Assembly (NCBI RefSeq): GCF_932526225.1 | Contig: NC_064042.1 | Location: 6,317,540 to 6,381,539 of the forward strand | Reading direction: 5' to 3' | DNA: 64,000 nucleotides | Origin: Nematostella vectensis | Lineage: Eukaryota > Cnidaria > Anthozoa > Actiniaria > Edwardsiidae | Shown here: positions 1 to 10,590 of the stretch, one piece after another | Layout: each line of letters begins with the position of its first letter | How positions within the stretch are numbered: position 1 is the stretch's first letter | Notes under the pieces: model-generated | Database searches by the model: none | Told to the model about the DNA's origin: nothing | Seen by the model: only the letters and a program-made list of their open reading frames with translations | Made by a program: the position numbers and the translations under genes

Positions 1-349
1 TCAGATGGACTTTTTATGTGTAAATCTTGTGATATTATCTAATATTATCAAGTCATGAGATGCAATAATCTAGGTTCAACATGGCAGTTCTAACGGTATA
101 AGATCTGATAAATAACAGAAATTAGATTTGTTAGCTTTGTTATAATACCGGCTAAATATCTGATACTAGAACCTTGTGAAGAAATATCTGATTTATATCC
201 GATTTCGGATGAGTGATAAATATCGTATAAATATCAAAGTGCAAGAAAAGTTCGATATCGATATTTCATTTTTTGTTTTGCAATTAGTAAACATGACTAT
301 CTTACAATTATTATTCGGTGCTCTCACAAAAAAGCAGGGTGGTACTCAC

Positions 350-455
350 GAGCTTTGATGAGATCGCAGAAGCCTTGGACATCGTTTTGGTTGCGATATT
401 CAAGTTTCTGTAGTATTTTCCTTCTCCAGGTTAGGGCCTCACCTCCGGCCGCCAT
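350..455 (-). CDS. First coding exon of a minus-strand gene, possibly ATG16-like
   Basis: Read on the minus strand, an ATG at 455 opens a 35-codon frame that begins MAAGGEALTW and ends at a good splice donor (GTGAGT, immediately below position 350), leaving phase 1. The peptide is basic and helical (WRRKILQKLEYRNQ, then FCDLIKA). That resembles the amino-terminal ATG5-binding helix of autophagy protein ATG16, where W-[KR]-R-x-I and a later F-x-x-[IL]-I occur, but 35 residues are too few to be sure. The rest of the gene lies left of the window. It is divergent from the RRG7-like gene, so the two probably share a promoter. The exon itself is fairly likely; the family is a guess. Confidence 0.45.
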
Positions 456-782
456 CTTGGATTTACCAGCCCTTCAATCTAAAAACTTCACACGGTCAAG
501 CTTGTCCGATAGAGAGTGAGTTCTAATGAGCAGGATGTAACAGGCCGAGCAGATGAGTCACTAAGTAATCTTGAGAGAAGGCGATATATTAATCCATGTT
601 TTTCTCTGTTTTATTGCTTTTGGTGTCATTTAAGTTGGAATGAGTTGGTAATTGTTGGTAAAATAATGTAGCATAACATCTTTTTTATTATTACTTTACC
701 GACGCGGGCTGCCTGTGGTGCATTCAAAATGGCGGAAAACTTTGAAGTTGAAGTGTTGTAAAGATCCTGTTGTCGCTTTACC
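456..782. promoter_or_regulatory. Probable shared bidirectional promoter
   Basis: This gap of about 330 bases separates two divergent start codons (455 minus, 783 plus). It contains no ORF of note and no clear TATA box. The role is inferred only from the head-to-head arrangement. Confidence 0.4.
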
Positions 783-2391
783 ATGCGTGCCTTCATATAC
801 AACAGGGCGCTGAGAAAACTCACTAAATATTACTGTCAAATATGTCACAGATATTCAAGCAGTTACGAGACAGGGAAACTTTACGAGCTAGTAACTGTCT
901 TTTGGTTGCGCCGCTTTCTATTCGAGGTCACTCATAGTGGCAAGAGAGGGGATCGTGGCGTGGATTTTCGCGGCTGTTTCAAACTTAAAGAACAATTGTT
1001 TCCCGTTGTGGGCCAATGCAAGTACCACAAGCGGAAAATGGCTAGAGTTGGCCCCTCTCACGTGAGAGAAATGGAGGGTGTACTTAGTCAAGAGGGAGAG
1101 GCGACTCTAGGTGTTCTAGTCAACAATATCGGGTGAGCTGAGCACTTCCAGAAGCTGGAATAAGAAAATGTTTTGGCTCATTGTAGGAAAGCTCTTGGTG
1201 TTCAAATGTCGACATATATACTGTAGGCAATTCAAAAATTGTTGTTCTTACGGTGTCGGTTCCTCAGGGCAGTTATTGGAGTTCACATGCTTACATACAT
1301 TGACCTATTTCAAATAAGAAAATGATCACTGCCACTGGACCAATCAGCGCTCTCCATTTCAACCTCTCCATTTCAACCTCTCCATTTCAACCTCTCCATT
1401 TCAACCTCTCCATTTCAACCTCTCCATTTCAACCTCTCCATTTCAATCTCTCCATTTCAACCTCTCCATTTCAACCTCTCCATTTCAACCTCTCCATTTC
1501 AACCCCCTAAATCTCATAGTAATTATGCCCATAGAACTATATTTATTTTTTCGCATCTAATATCTAACCCTTACTAAGGTTGCACCAGGAAATCAATGCA
1601 TCGTAACACGCAGTGCCACATGGGTAGCATACAGCAAATGGCTGAGCCATATCTTAAAGCCATGGGAATATTCACAGGAAGATGAACCAGAATGCTACAG
1701 CCTTTGAAGTGTGGATTGTTTTTGTTTTTATATTTATGCTTATTCTCTCTTTTATTTGATGCCAACTGAGCACTACCAGTTATGACACATGGATTCTCTG
1801 AGTGCAACCTTATTTGAAATAGGTGTATACTGTAGGCAATTGCAGGTAGCAAGGATATCTTCAAGCTGCTCTCATCCCCAAATAATATTGATTGTATTAC
1901 TATTTCTCTCCATTATTTTTTTTTTCAGCTTTACCAGTTTGGCATATGAACATTTTATGAGCTCTCCCTTACCACTTATATTTGTTGTGATCACCGACAG
2001 ACATAGATTGTCTCTTGTGTCTGGAATCACATTGACCAAGAAGTTGGATAGTCATGATAAGTTGGGCCAAACCAAGCTTAAATGGCAGTTACAAGCTGAT
2101 GCGGTTTGCGGTGGCAGCAAAGAAAAAGATAAGGTTTTAAATCATGATGCAGCCACTGATCGAACACTTGATTGTAATGATCAACAACAGAACATGGCAA
2201 ATCAACAGACACCACAAAATAACTGTGGTAAGAAAGTAATTGAAAGAAATTCTGATGCTTACGACGGCTGGAGACTGAGTTTATTTGAGTTGAACCCACC
2301 AGCAAGAACACTTCTACCTAATCTTGTCATTGGTCTTACTATGGGTACTGATGGACACAGGGTACCCAATCTCATGGCCTTGACATTATAA
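783..2391 (+). CDS. RRG7-like PD-(D/E)XK nuclease-fold protein, two exons
   Basis: Exon 1 is 783-1132 (donor GTGAGC) and exon 2 is 1929-2391 (acceptor TTTTTTTTTCAG). The phase-2 junction joins in frame to give 270 residues and a stop at 2389-2391. Residues 29-90 carry the Mrr-like restriction-endonuclease signature: Y-E35 in the first helix, G-x-R-G-D-R-G-x-D61, then V-V-G-Q78-C-K80. This order (E, D, QxK) and the later ATLGVLVNN block match the RRG7 family (required for respiratory growth 7), nuclear genes whose fungal member is needed for mitochondrial function. All catalytic-type residues are present, so nuclease activity is possible but not shown. The first 20 residues are basic, compatible with mitochondrial import. 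The intron holds a 14-bp minisatellite. The start has a fair context (accATGc). Confidence 0.75.
1346..1505 (+). repeat. 14-bp minisatellite in the RRG7-like intron
   Basis: About eleven head-to-tail copies of CTCTCCATTTCAAC, nearly identical, lie inside the intron. It is open in all frames because 14 bp rotates through them, but no coding role is supported. Confidence 0.95.
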
Positions 2392-3860
2392 CTTAGGTTT
2401 TCAGTAGTGGATGTAGGGGGAGGGTTTAGGGGGTTCACCCCCCATCCCCCCATCAACTTAAGGCTGCCAGAAAGCCTATGTAACAAACAAATTACCCCCT
2501 ACCCCCTTTGTCACTGAGCCAAACCCCCCCCCCCTTTAGCGAAAAGCTAGATCCGCCCCTGGTTTTTAAAAGGGAGGACAAACATTAAACAAAACCAGGC
2601 ATGAAACAATGTGTTTATTTATATTATTACAAAATTATAAAAGCTGTTTGATTACAACCTGTGAAGTCTAAGAAAAATGAATTGGCGAGTCAAGCCAAAA
2701 TAAGAACGGAAATGACTGCAATAAAATCCCAATGAATATACCCCTCTGTGGCTGATTAGCACTGACTATGTTGCTTTTGGTTGTAGTTATTTTGCTGCTA
2801 GGTAAAAGCCAGAGTGCGCAACAAGTTTGCCACCCGAATAATCTTAATTAGGCATGGAAAAATATGTGTATTTACATGTTATTACAAAAAGTTTTAAGCT
2901 GTAATTCACGATTAATTGAATTTTACCCTGCCTTAAAATTAGACATTGGACCTCAGTTTAGTAGGTTTTAAGCCATTTTTATCTACTGCTTGTATTAGTA
3001 ATAATAATGATAATAATCCCAAGAGAGCTAATGCAAGTGAATACAGAGAATGTTTGAACATTGTAGCATGCAACATAGCCGCCATCTTAACCCCTCCCCC
3101 CCCCCCCCCATTCTTCATTTTTGCTCAAAATCCAAGATGGCGGTAAATCGCTCGAGGTCGGTTTTTCGCTGTAAAAAAAAACACCTGGCTGGTAAGCGCC
3201 TGCTTTGCTGGCTAGATGAGGTCCAAAATCTTGTGACACCCGCCTAATGTGGGTGAGTTGACAGCTATATACATCAGTTTTTATATGTATATATTGGATA
3301 TATATATATGAAAACGTACACACCACCATTTACCACAAACCTCCAAGGGGTACTCCCTATATCCATCGGACAGGGATCATCGTCGTATCTTTTAAGATGT
3401 CAATTTGGGGTGAAAATGAGAATGCCCAGATTTTTTTACCTCTTTACCTTTTAGGGTGCTATTATAGCCATCGCTCATCTTACTTGTAGCTCATGAAAGA
3501 GCGTTAAAACATGTCAATCAGTTTTAAATAAACGTTTTTATTACAAATTATTTACGTTTGTTTGAGTTAAATTCATGCCTAACCACGCCCACTTTAGTAT
3601 CTTTTAGGGTTGTTTCCAAAAAATCCCAACAATGATCCCCGTCCATTTGATATCGTAGTACCCCCGTGGCACAAACCATGTCCATTATAGTAATATTATT
3701 GGGGAACCCCAAGCCGAACAAAAATACCAGCGTATGTATATGAAAGGAAGAAAATGAAAACCTTCCATTTTTTCTGCCACATCTTTTTTACAGAAAAGAG
3801 AGAAAATCGAAAAGCTGTTTTGTCAATCATGCTCAAGTTGACCAATAAGATTTTTAGATT
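2392..3860. other. Gene-free spacer with homopolymer runs
   Basis: No gene is supported here. Poly-C runs occur near 2526-2535 and 3096-3108, and a short ORF spans the second. The segment ending CTAGATCCGCCCCTGG near 2550 has the look of an old interspersed-repeat fragment. A TA-rich stretch lies near 3286-3310. Confidence 0.6.
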
Positions 3861-4745
3861 TTAGTTTTGGCTGGAATTTTCTTTCTTTATTTGGGTATCT
3901 GTTGCATCTTGTGCAGTTTTTATCTTCAATAACTCACCAAGATGAGTTTTCTTCAGAATCCATATTGCTGCACCAGACAATATAGTTATTGCAAATGTTA
4001 TTATGTTATTCAAATTTTCCAAGCAAGTAATAAATATTATTGGAAGGAAAACAAAAATGCATATTAGGAATGATATTTGTTCGAGGTTGTCCGCAACATT
4101 ACATTTTTTAACCAACATGTAGAAAATAAAATAAAATAAAATATAGAAAAGGAGGACAAATAATACCACCAGAACAGCCCAGTTATAGTCTGAAATTATC
4201 CCTATCACCATCCAAATCGCACTATGGACAACCGAAAAAATGCCGTAATTTTCCAAGGCTGTGCAATACCCTTCTTTACATCTTGTTTTACATATTTTGC
4301 ATATACTAAAAAAAAGTAATAATCCATAAGCGATCAGAAAAGACCAATAGGGTATTAAACTATTTTTATCCCATAAATTACATATGCACTTGACAAATGC
4401 ACCAAAATTCAAAAGACCTGGTATAACTGCAGAGAGAAGCATTAATGCATTTAATACTGTCTTGCCTTCAGTCTCCTTATTTCTAATTTCTGTCTTGCCT
4501 TCAGTCTCCTTATTTCTAATTGTTAATAAAAAGGGCGTGGCCAAGAAGGAAGCTACTGCCGGTGAATTAGCCAGATACCCATAGAGCCCTTTCTGCCAAG
4601 TGGAGAGCTCAAGCCTGTCATTGTCATGACCATGAAGAATACAGGAAGCGGTGTTCAGACGTGGGTCTGACACATTGGGGGAAATAGCCAGGTCTTGCAG
4701 CTGTGAATCAAGAGGAGGGGGGGAAATTGTTAAATATGTTGACAA
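3861..4745 (-). CDS. Orphan multi-pass membrane protein, single exon
   Basis: An uninterrupted minus-strand frame of 294 codons from ATG 4745 to the stop at 3861. The first 70 residues are soluble, then come about six to seven hydrophobic segments (near residues 97-112, 132-150, 167-183, 188-210, 223-240 and 244-265), and a polar lysine-rich tail ends in ENSSQN. A tandem direct duplication of 11 residues (RNKETEGKTEI) sits at residues 77-96, from a 33-bp DNA duplication at about 4468-4525. I do not recognise the family. About 33 bases around 4524-4560 recur near 63745-63785, beside the same repeat that borders this gene on its right, so it may belong to a repeat unit. Membrane topology is clear; function is unknown. 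Confidence 0.5.
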   Translation of the reverse strand: MSTYLTISPPPLDSQLQDLAISPNVSDPRLNTASCILHGHDNDRLELSTWQKGLYGYLANSPAVASFLATPFLLTIRNKETEGKTEIRNKETEGKTVLNALMLLSAVIPGLLNFGAFVKCICNLWDKNSLIPYWSFLIAYGLLLFFSICKICKTRCKEGYCTALENYGIFSVVHSAIWMVIGIISDYNWAVLVVLFVLLFYILFYFIFYMLVKKCNVADNLEQISFLICIFVFLPIIFITCLENLNNIITFAITILSGAAIWILKKTHLGELLKIKTAQDATDTQIKKENSSQN

Positions 4746-4794
4746 GTCTCCTTAGAATAGAAGCGTCTTTGAGCAAACTCATGAATGCAAATAT

Positions 4795-5945
4795 TCCTAG
4801 TATGCATTTAATAATCTTCGCCACATGGAAAACAAGGTGAATGGTGAATGCATCGTGTCTTCCACCTGTCTAATAATCCACAGGTGAAAACTCGTGTTTT
4901 CTGTAAGTCTTTCCCGGTGGTAAGACATGAGGTTGACTCCGCGTCTACTCGAATATTCTACAGTGTAAGATCTGGAATATTCTCCATGTCTTACACGCAT
5001 ATTTGGAAGTCTTCATAACCCCTCCCCCCCCCCCCCCTTGGTAACCCCTTATTTGTTTGTATTCGCATGTCTTCCCCTAATATTCCACGGGTGGAAACTC
5101 GTGTGTTCTCCAGTGTAAGATCTGGAATATTCCCCAAGATGAATTATTTACAAGCCATAATTCATTATTCCTGCTTATTTAATTGTGCATATTGATACAT
5201 AGTATTTAATTGTCAAGTCTAATCTTGGTATCGCATTAGGTATCGCATATGTTTTCGTGTCCACACCATAGGCTTCCCAGTTAGCTTTTGTATTTTGGTT
5301 TCATGCTGATCTGTGTTTTTTAGCGCATGCGCGAGTTTTATATAAGCAGTTTTTCGTGTCCACACGTGTTCCCAGTCGGCTGATTTGTATATTGATTTCA
5401 TATTGATAAGCGGTGTTTTAGCGCATGTGCGAGTTTTATATAGTGGATGCAATTTCGTGTCCACACCACAGGCTTCCCAGTCGCTTAAACATGTTCGTCC
5501 CGTCCTCCGAGCATTCACTTCCTAATAGAAACTTCTAGTATAAATCTAAATTACGTGATACAAGGTGGTTTCTGGTGGTTCATCCGCTAAATTGTGACTG
5601 ATCAGGTAAGGAATGTGGCCAGCCTGCGTAGCGGCGGTTTGGTTGTGTTTTAATCAGCGCGAAACTAGAGCTGTGGAATTTAGGCCGCGCGAAGTCTGGT
5701 ACTAGGATTTGGGGTCTCTCTGATTTGTGGGCGCAAAAAGAAACGTAACGCTACGAAAAAAAAGCGCAACGCAACGCACAAAAATAAACCCATGAAACAA
5801 ATAACGCCGCTACGCAGGCTAGAATGTGGCGCGCCCATGTCACCACCTGGTCATGGCATAATATAAATATCACGGGAAAGTGGGTGCCTGCATTTTACTA
5901 GCAAGCGCAACGTCAGCAAATTCTATAGCCTACTTGTAGGCTTTG
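4795..5945 (+). repeat. Dispersed repeat, copy 1
   Basis: This stretch recurs in the same orientation at about 60870-61017 plus 62579-63440, and in part at 63870-64000. Landmarks shared by the copies are the CTACTCGAATATTCTACAG block (about 4943), the poly-C block at 5020-5038, TTCGTGTCCACACC, and the ending CTAGCAAGCGCAACGTCAGC (about 5899). Inside it, a subunit of about 100-120 bp running from CGTGTCCACACC to GTTTTAGCGCATG is repeated about three times (5246-5480). No intact gene is seen inside; the longest minus-strand frame (5219-5518) only reads through the subrepeats. Confidence 0.8.
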
Positions 5946-6289
5946 ATATTTTTTTCCGGCACGAAAACACCGAAAGCACGAAATTCGCAAACCATGGCCG
6001 CCATCTTGGATAACGCGATCCGCAGGGGGAAGGGGGAGAAAAAATGCGGGGGCGCGGATACTCCCTTACTTATAGCAAAAGCGGCAGAGGGCCAGCGGAT
6101 GCCTTATTTTTTTGAAAGTTTGGAATGTCCAGTCTTGGAATGTTCTTTTCCACGTCTAACAACAGGTAGCCCAGGCTGTGATTCAGTAGTAAAGGATCTA
6201 ATCTAATCTAAGATCCAAATTTGTATGAGCAAAATGCTACTCTAGGCTGTTATTGGCTCTGAATTCTTCGCATTATCTCCATATATTTA

Positions 6290-7200
6290 TCTAGACTTTA
6301 TTTTAAAAAGGCTTTTGACTCTGTGGATCACGGCATCCTCTTGAAGAAACTAACATGGTATGGAGTGGATGAAACCTATGATACAAAGCTGTTCCAATCT
6401 ATCTCTTTGTGGACGATGAATCAAACATCAATTTTGACGCTAGCAAGTGTTAAGTCATGACAGTCTCCCGGAAGAAATCACCTGCAGTGGTGGCCTATCA
6501 CCTTGGTGCCACAAATCTACAGCTTATCAATAGAGAAAGAGATCTCGGGGTCACCATATCGAGTAATTTTACGTCAAGCAACCTGACATGGGACACCCGC
6601 ATTCCATCTGTGGTGTCCTTAGTAGTTCCTAGAATATCCTAGGAACTGCCAGATTATCAGAGGTGACACATCATCTGAAGCTTGGCTCCCACATTTTCCC
6701 AGATCCTGCCAGTTTAGCGAGCGCAAGGTTTCCAGCTTTTGGGAGAATCTAGGAGAATAGCCGAGAATTCGGGAGTTTCTAGGATATCCTAGGAACTCCC
6801 AAATGATTAGAGGCGTGCATTTGGCTCCCACATTTTCCCAGATCTGGCAGTTTAGCAAGCGCTGGGTTTCCAAACTTTTGGGAGAATCTAGGAGAATAGC
6901 TGAGGATGTGAATGATCAGAGGCGTGCATTTGGCTCCCATATTTTCCTAGATACTCCCAAATTCCATTTCCCAATATATAGGAGTATCTAGGGTATTCTA
7001 GGAAATCCTAAGAGCTCCCAAATCTTAGAAGTTCATTTCGCAAGGCCAACAGAATGCCCAGTCTGGTCAAGAAGACATGTCCCCTTATTACAGACTGCAG
7101 GGTCTGGCGTACTCTGTACCTGTCCTTTGTAAAGTCTCAGCTAACTTTTCTCAATTGTTATCTGGCCTAGCCACGTTTAAATATTTTCTGAAAGAACACT
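6290..7200 (+). mobile_element. Decayed LINE reverse-transcriptase remnant
   Basis: Broken frames read as pieces of a non-LTR reverse transcriptase. Near 6293-6360 there is an FDSVDHG-type block (active-site region A of LINE RTs). Near 6500-6570 there is INRERDLGVTIS, the thumb region. Near 7040-7140 there are LY-x-SFVKSQL-like pieces seen in Jockey/CR1/L2-type elements. Frames shift and stops intervene, and a satellite block (6612-7020) sits between the last two parts. No endonuclease or full ORF remains. Confidence 0.6.
6612..7020 (+). repeat. Degenerate tandem repeat of about 170 bp
   Basis: Two and a half copies of a unit with shared blocks GGCTCCCACATTTTCCCAGAT, CAGTTTAGC(A/G)AGCGC and TTTTGGGAGAATCTAGGAGA. 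The unit also contains short palindromes of the type TCCTAGAATATCCTAGGA (6627-6645; similar at 6778-6794). It interrupts the LINE remnant. Confidence 0.75.
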
Positions 7201-7527
7201 AATCAAGTCTTACTTGCCCTGCACATGGAGCGTCTTCACACGGGACAATGGCTGACACCACATTTAGTTTTTGTCATTTTAAGCGGACACGGAGCTGCAT
7301 GCATAGAAATTGGTAAACTTGGCGATTCAAAATTTGTGGTCAATGACGTCATGTCACCCTTTTTGTGCTCGCTATCTGTACCACTCACGTGACCAGCACA
7401 TGGGACAAGCCAGCTAATTTATCGATCGCTCCATAAATTCTAAACCAATGACATCAGACTAGTTCCAACAAGAATCGGGCCCACACTCTTTTTTTATAAG
7501 ATTGTACAATTTTCAGTTAAGGCTGGG

Positions 7528-8534
7528 CAAGAGAGCATAAGATAAGAGAGGGACACTTTGGTATTACCCGCGCGCCATGTCGATTCCGAATCCGGCTATT
7601 TTTAGTAACCACCACCCCACCACTGCGCGTGAGCATGTTTACTCACCCTACCCCTGCGCTTTGGCATTTACATTTTGTTGTTTGCCGCTGTTTTGTGACA
7701 TGAAACCGAAAAAAAAACACACCCTATTTGCACTAATACCATCGAAAATTTCATTCTAGCATCAAGGATACGGGCAGTTGCGGTTTACTAAGGGGATGCA
7801 GTACTTCAAGGATTGCAAGATTTCAGAAAACGAGACTTATAATTCAAAATCAAGAGCGGAAAACTTCGTGCTTCAAACACCGTTTTCGCTCTAACTTGCT
7901 GCTTCTTCGTGGTTTCTCAACATTCATTATCTTCCTAATGGTCAAACGAAATCTGTAAGTTAGACATATTGATTTTTGTGAATATTCCGGTGAATTGAGA
8001 AGGAATCCAAGAAAAACACATTTCATAAAACTATCCTTGTAGCGAGGGAATGCATTTTTGTGATGATCAAAGCCAACAAGCTGAAGTATCTCAGCTTTTG
8101 TAATAGTGAGAAAATAAAGAGGGAGATATTACTGTACTTCTTTGATGTTGTTATTATATGTTATATTATTATTTTGTTTTTTATACAAGCTGGCGGTATC
8201 ACAGCGGTATCACAGCCATTTTATCGCTGGTCAGTTTTTTTCTTTCTTCTTCACTTGAATTCGCCGCTCAGACTAACAAAACAGTCAAACTATTCAGGGA
8301 TTAAGATTTCTGTGAGTATATTTGCCAATCTTGCTTACTTAAGTTAGACTTGTTTTCTTCTTCCGAGTTATTGCAAAACAACAACACGCAACCCGCGGGG
8401 GAGAAGGACAAAATAAAAGGAGCAAATCCTCACGCGCAGTGGTGGGGTGGTGGTTACCAAAAATAGCCAGATTCGGAATCGACATGGCGCGCGGGTAATA
8501 CCAAAGTGTCACTCCCTTATCTTATGCTCTCTTG
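7528..8534. mobile_element. Non-autonomous DNA transposon with long inverted termini
   Basis: The first 110 or so bases (from CAAGAGAGCATAAGATAAG at 7528) return as reverse complement at about 8425-8534 with few differences; both arms carry TTTGGTATTACCCGCGCGCC. The element is flanked by GGCTGGG on both sides (7521-7527 and 8535-8541), a probable 7-bp target duplication, possibly an eroded 8-bp hAT-type duplication. The interior of about 790 bp has no ORF longer than about 95 codons and none resembling a transposase. Confidence 0.75.
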
Positions 8535-8699
8535 GGCTGGGCCAAGACATTTTAAGGCTAAATATGTTCTTAACAATGTTCTTAATTTTTAGTAGGACCC
8601 GTCACCTTAAAACGATAATTAATGTACCTTACAGTGGAGCATCTTTTCCAAAAAATATTTTTAGATTCACTTTTTGCAGGAACCATTAAGTTATATCAA

Positions 8700-9480
8700 T
8701 CTTTACAAACAAAAACACAAAGAACACAATAATTATTTGGAATCTTTGTAATCACTGTAAGTATTTAAAAAAATCTTCAACAACTTAGTTCATAATTTTT
8801 TCAAAAAATAAATATCTCTTCAAATCAAATTCAACATACAGTTTACCTTTCAAATGTATCAACATACAGTTCAGCTTCACAGTCTAGATGTTGAACATGT
8901 TTCATGTGTTTTCTCTTCTTTCTTAACTCAACAAATTATGATAGACACATTTCAAAAGGGTCAGTAACAAATTCTTGAGCATATCCCTAAATAACATGAC
9001 GCCTTTTTTATAATTCTCATGCAGTTGAAGGAATTTTAGTTCCATAGAGAAGAAATCTTTTCCCTTGTCAAAGCGAAAACACAATATCATCATTTGTATT
9101 ATCAGACACATCTCAGATGGCCAAAATTCAAGTACTCTAATAAGCTTTAAAAGCATGTCCTATTCCATGCTGAAATTATTCTTTCTCGGCGACACGATTC
9201 GATTTTGATTCCATAGATCTTCCCCATCATCAGACAAACGTTGTTTGTTTTTTTACTCTAAGGACCGCCTTCAGAGGAGCTTCATTTCCAGGCATGTCGA
9301 AAGCATAGATGTCTCGCACAGTAAGCGGGTTTTCAGAATACTTCTCAGGGTTTTTGGAATGTTTTTCTGTGTTTTCGATAATGGGCGCCTGCAAGAATTC
9401 TCATCCAAAAGCTTCTGCAGGTTGATGACGTCACACCGCTCGACTAATCAAAAACGTTTGCCCGACAGAGGTAACGCTTA
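8700..9480. other. AT-rich spacer, nothing recognised
   Basis: Short frames only (for example 8923-9156 minus), with no family resemblance, no splice-consistent neighbours and no clear repeat structure. Confidence 0.5.
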
Positions 9481-9483
9481 TAA

Positions 9484-9830
9484 TAGTTAAACTCATCGTC
9501 TGATAAGTTTGGGGTTAGGTATCGAATAGCTTTGTAACCGCCTAACCAAGCGCACCCGAGTAGCCATGCCTCCGGGCTACAGCTCCCCGCCCCCCAGGGG
9601 GATACCCGTCACACCTTTCGGTGGAATATATTTACCTAGCTAGTTGCATGCTACCCTAAGGGTGTGGTGGGAGGGACGAAAAACCCGCGAATCCAGTGTT
9701 GAGTCGAGCGAGATTTGCAGACCTCTAAGAGAGGATGCAAACGTGCCAAGGACTGAATAACCGGGAGAGGTCTGCAAATCTCACTCGACTCAACACTGGA
9801 TTCGCGGGTTTTTCGCCGTGTTTTCAATGG
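9484..9830 (+). repeat. Structured dispersed repeat, copy A, with an inverted duplication
   Basis: The segment from CTCATCGTCTGATAAGTTTG (about 9492) through CACCTTTCGGTGGAATAT to GGTGTGGTGGGAGGG recurs at 26718-26930 and, in rearranged order, at 20950-21230. Within this copy, 9677-9726 returns as reverse complement at 9766-9815 (50-bp arms with one mismatch, 39-bp loop), an almost perfect hairpin. Short possible stems also lie along the unit: GGTTAGG/CCTAACC, GTAGCC/GGCTAC, CACC/GGTG and ACCCT/AGGGT. No ORF is supported. Confidence 0.8.
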
Positions 9831-10392
9831 CAAAAAGTACTCAAGCAGGAATCTTCGATAGGCCTACAAGTTCCGATCATTTTCGCACAGCCGGACGCGT
9901 TTTTTGGGGGAGCTGTTTTTAATGGCTGGAGGCGACCGCTTCAGTAAAAAGCAAACGACTCAAGGCCACTTAGTGTGACAGAGCTATAGCATCTCAACAT
10001 CAGGGCACGTTTGCTAGTGGAGGAAAAGATGCAATTGCAGTTAGCATTGACGAACCTTCACTTCACGTCGGTGGTAGTGGTGAGTAATATATACTGTCAG
10101 TATATATGAAGTGTGCTGGCTTGTCGTTTTGTAGAATGCCACGATGTTTAGCAGAGGCAGTGTGTCAAGCATGCACTTTACAGATTCTGGTAGCAGTTGA
10201 GCTGGCTGAGCGTCAGAAACCTAACTATCAACAAAATTTGCTGAATTGGCTCGAGTTACCCTACTATGGTTATACGTTTTTACTTGTAATAATCTTGCTG
10301 GGGAATACCAACTACACTGGTTATGGTCATATTGCTGTATATGACTTTGCATTTGGAGGAGAACAGCTGCGGCCAAGCCTCGCCCGGAGCAT

Positions 10393-10590
10393 TTTGATGT
10401 CGTGTTGGGGCGGCTAATCCACCTCTCTCTCACTGCCCTAGCAGTGTTGTGTTGGGGCGCCTTATCCACCTTCCTCTCAATGCCCTAGCAGTGTCGTGTT
10501 GGAGATGGCAAGGGCTCCCCCCACCAGCCCCAGTGCTGTTGTATTGGGATGGGTAAGCCCCATCTCCCGCCTCCTAGCCCCAGCAGTACG
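10393..10590 (+). repeat. Degenerate repeat of about 58 bp
   Basis: Three to four diverged units, each with (T/C)GT(T/C)GT(G/A)TTGGG(G/A) and CCCTAGCAGTG-like blocks. No coding signal is seen. Confidence 0.65.

Noticed and set aside
5219-5518. Minus-strand 99-codon ORF with repeated KSADWE text
   Set aside because: It reads through the subrepeats of the dispersed repeat, and the same happens in copy 2 at 62768-63025.
6619-6873. Minus-strand ORF with repeated peptides
   Set aside because: It is a reading of the 170-bp satellite units.
9490-9560. CTGATAAG near GUC-type sites, suggesting a hammerhead ribozyme in the dispersed repeat
   Set aside because: The core differs from CUGAUGA, no GAAA lies in the right place and flanking stems do not pair.
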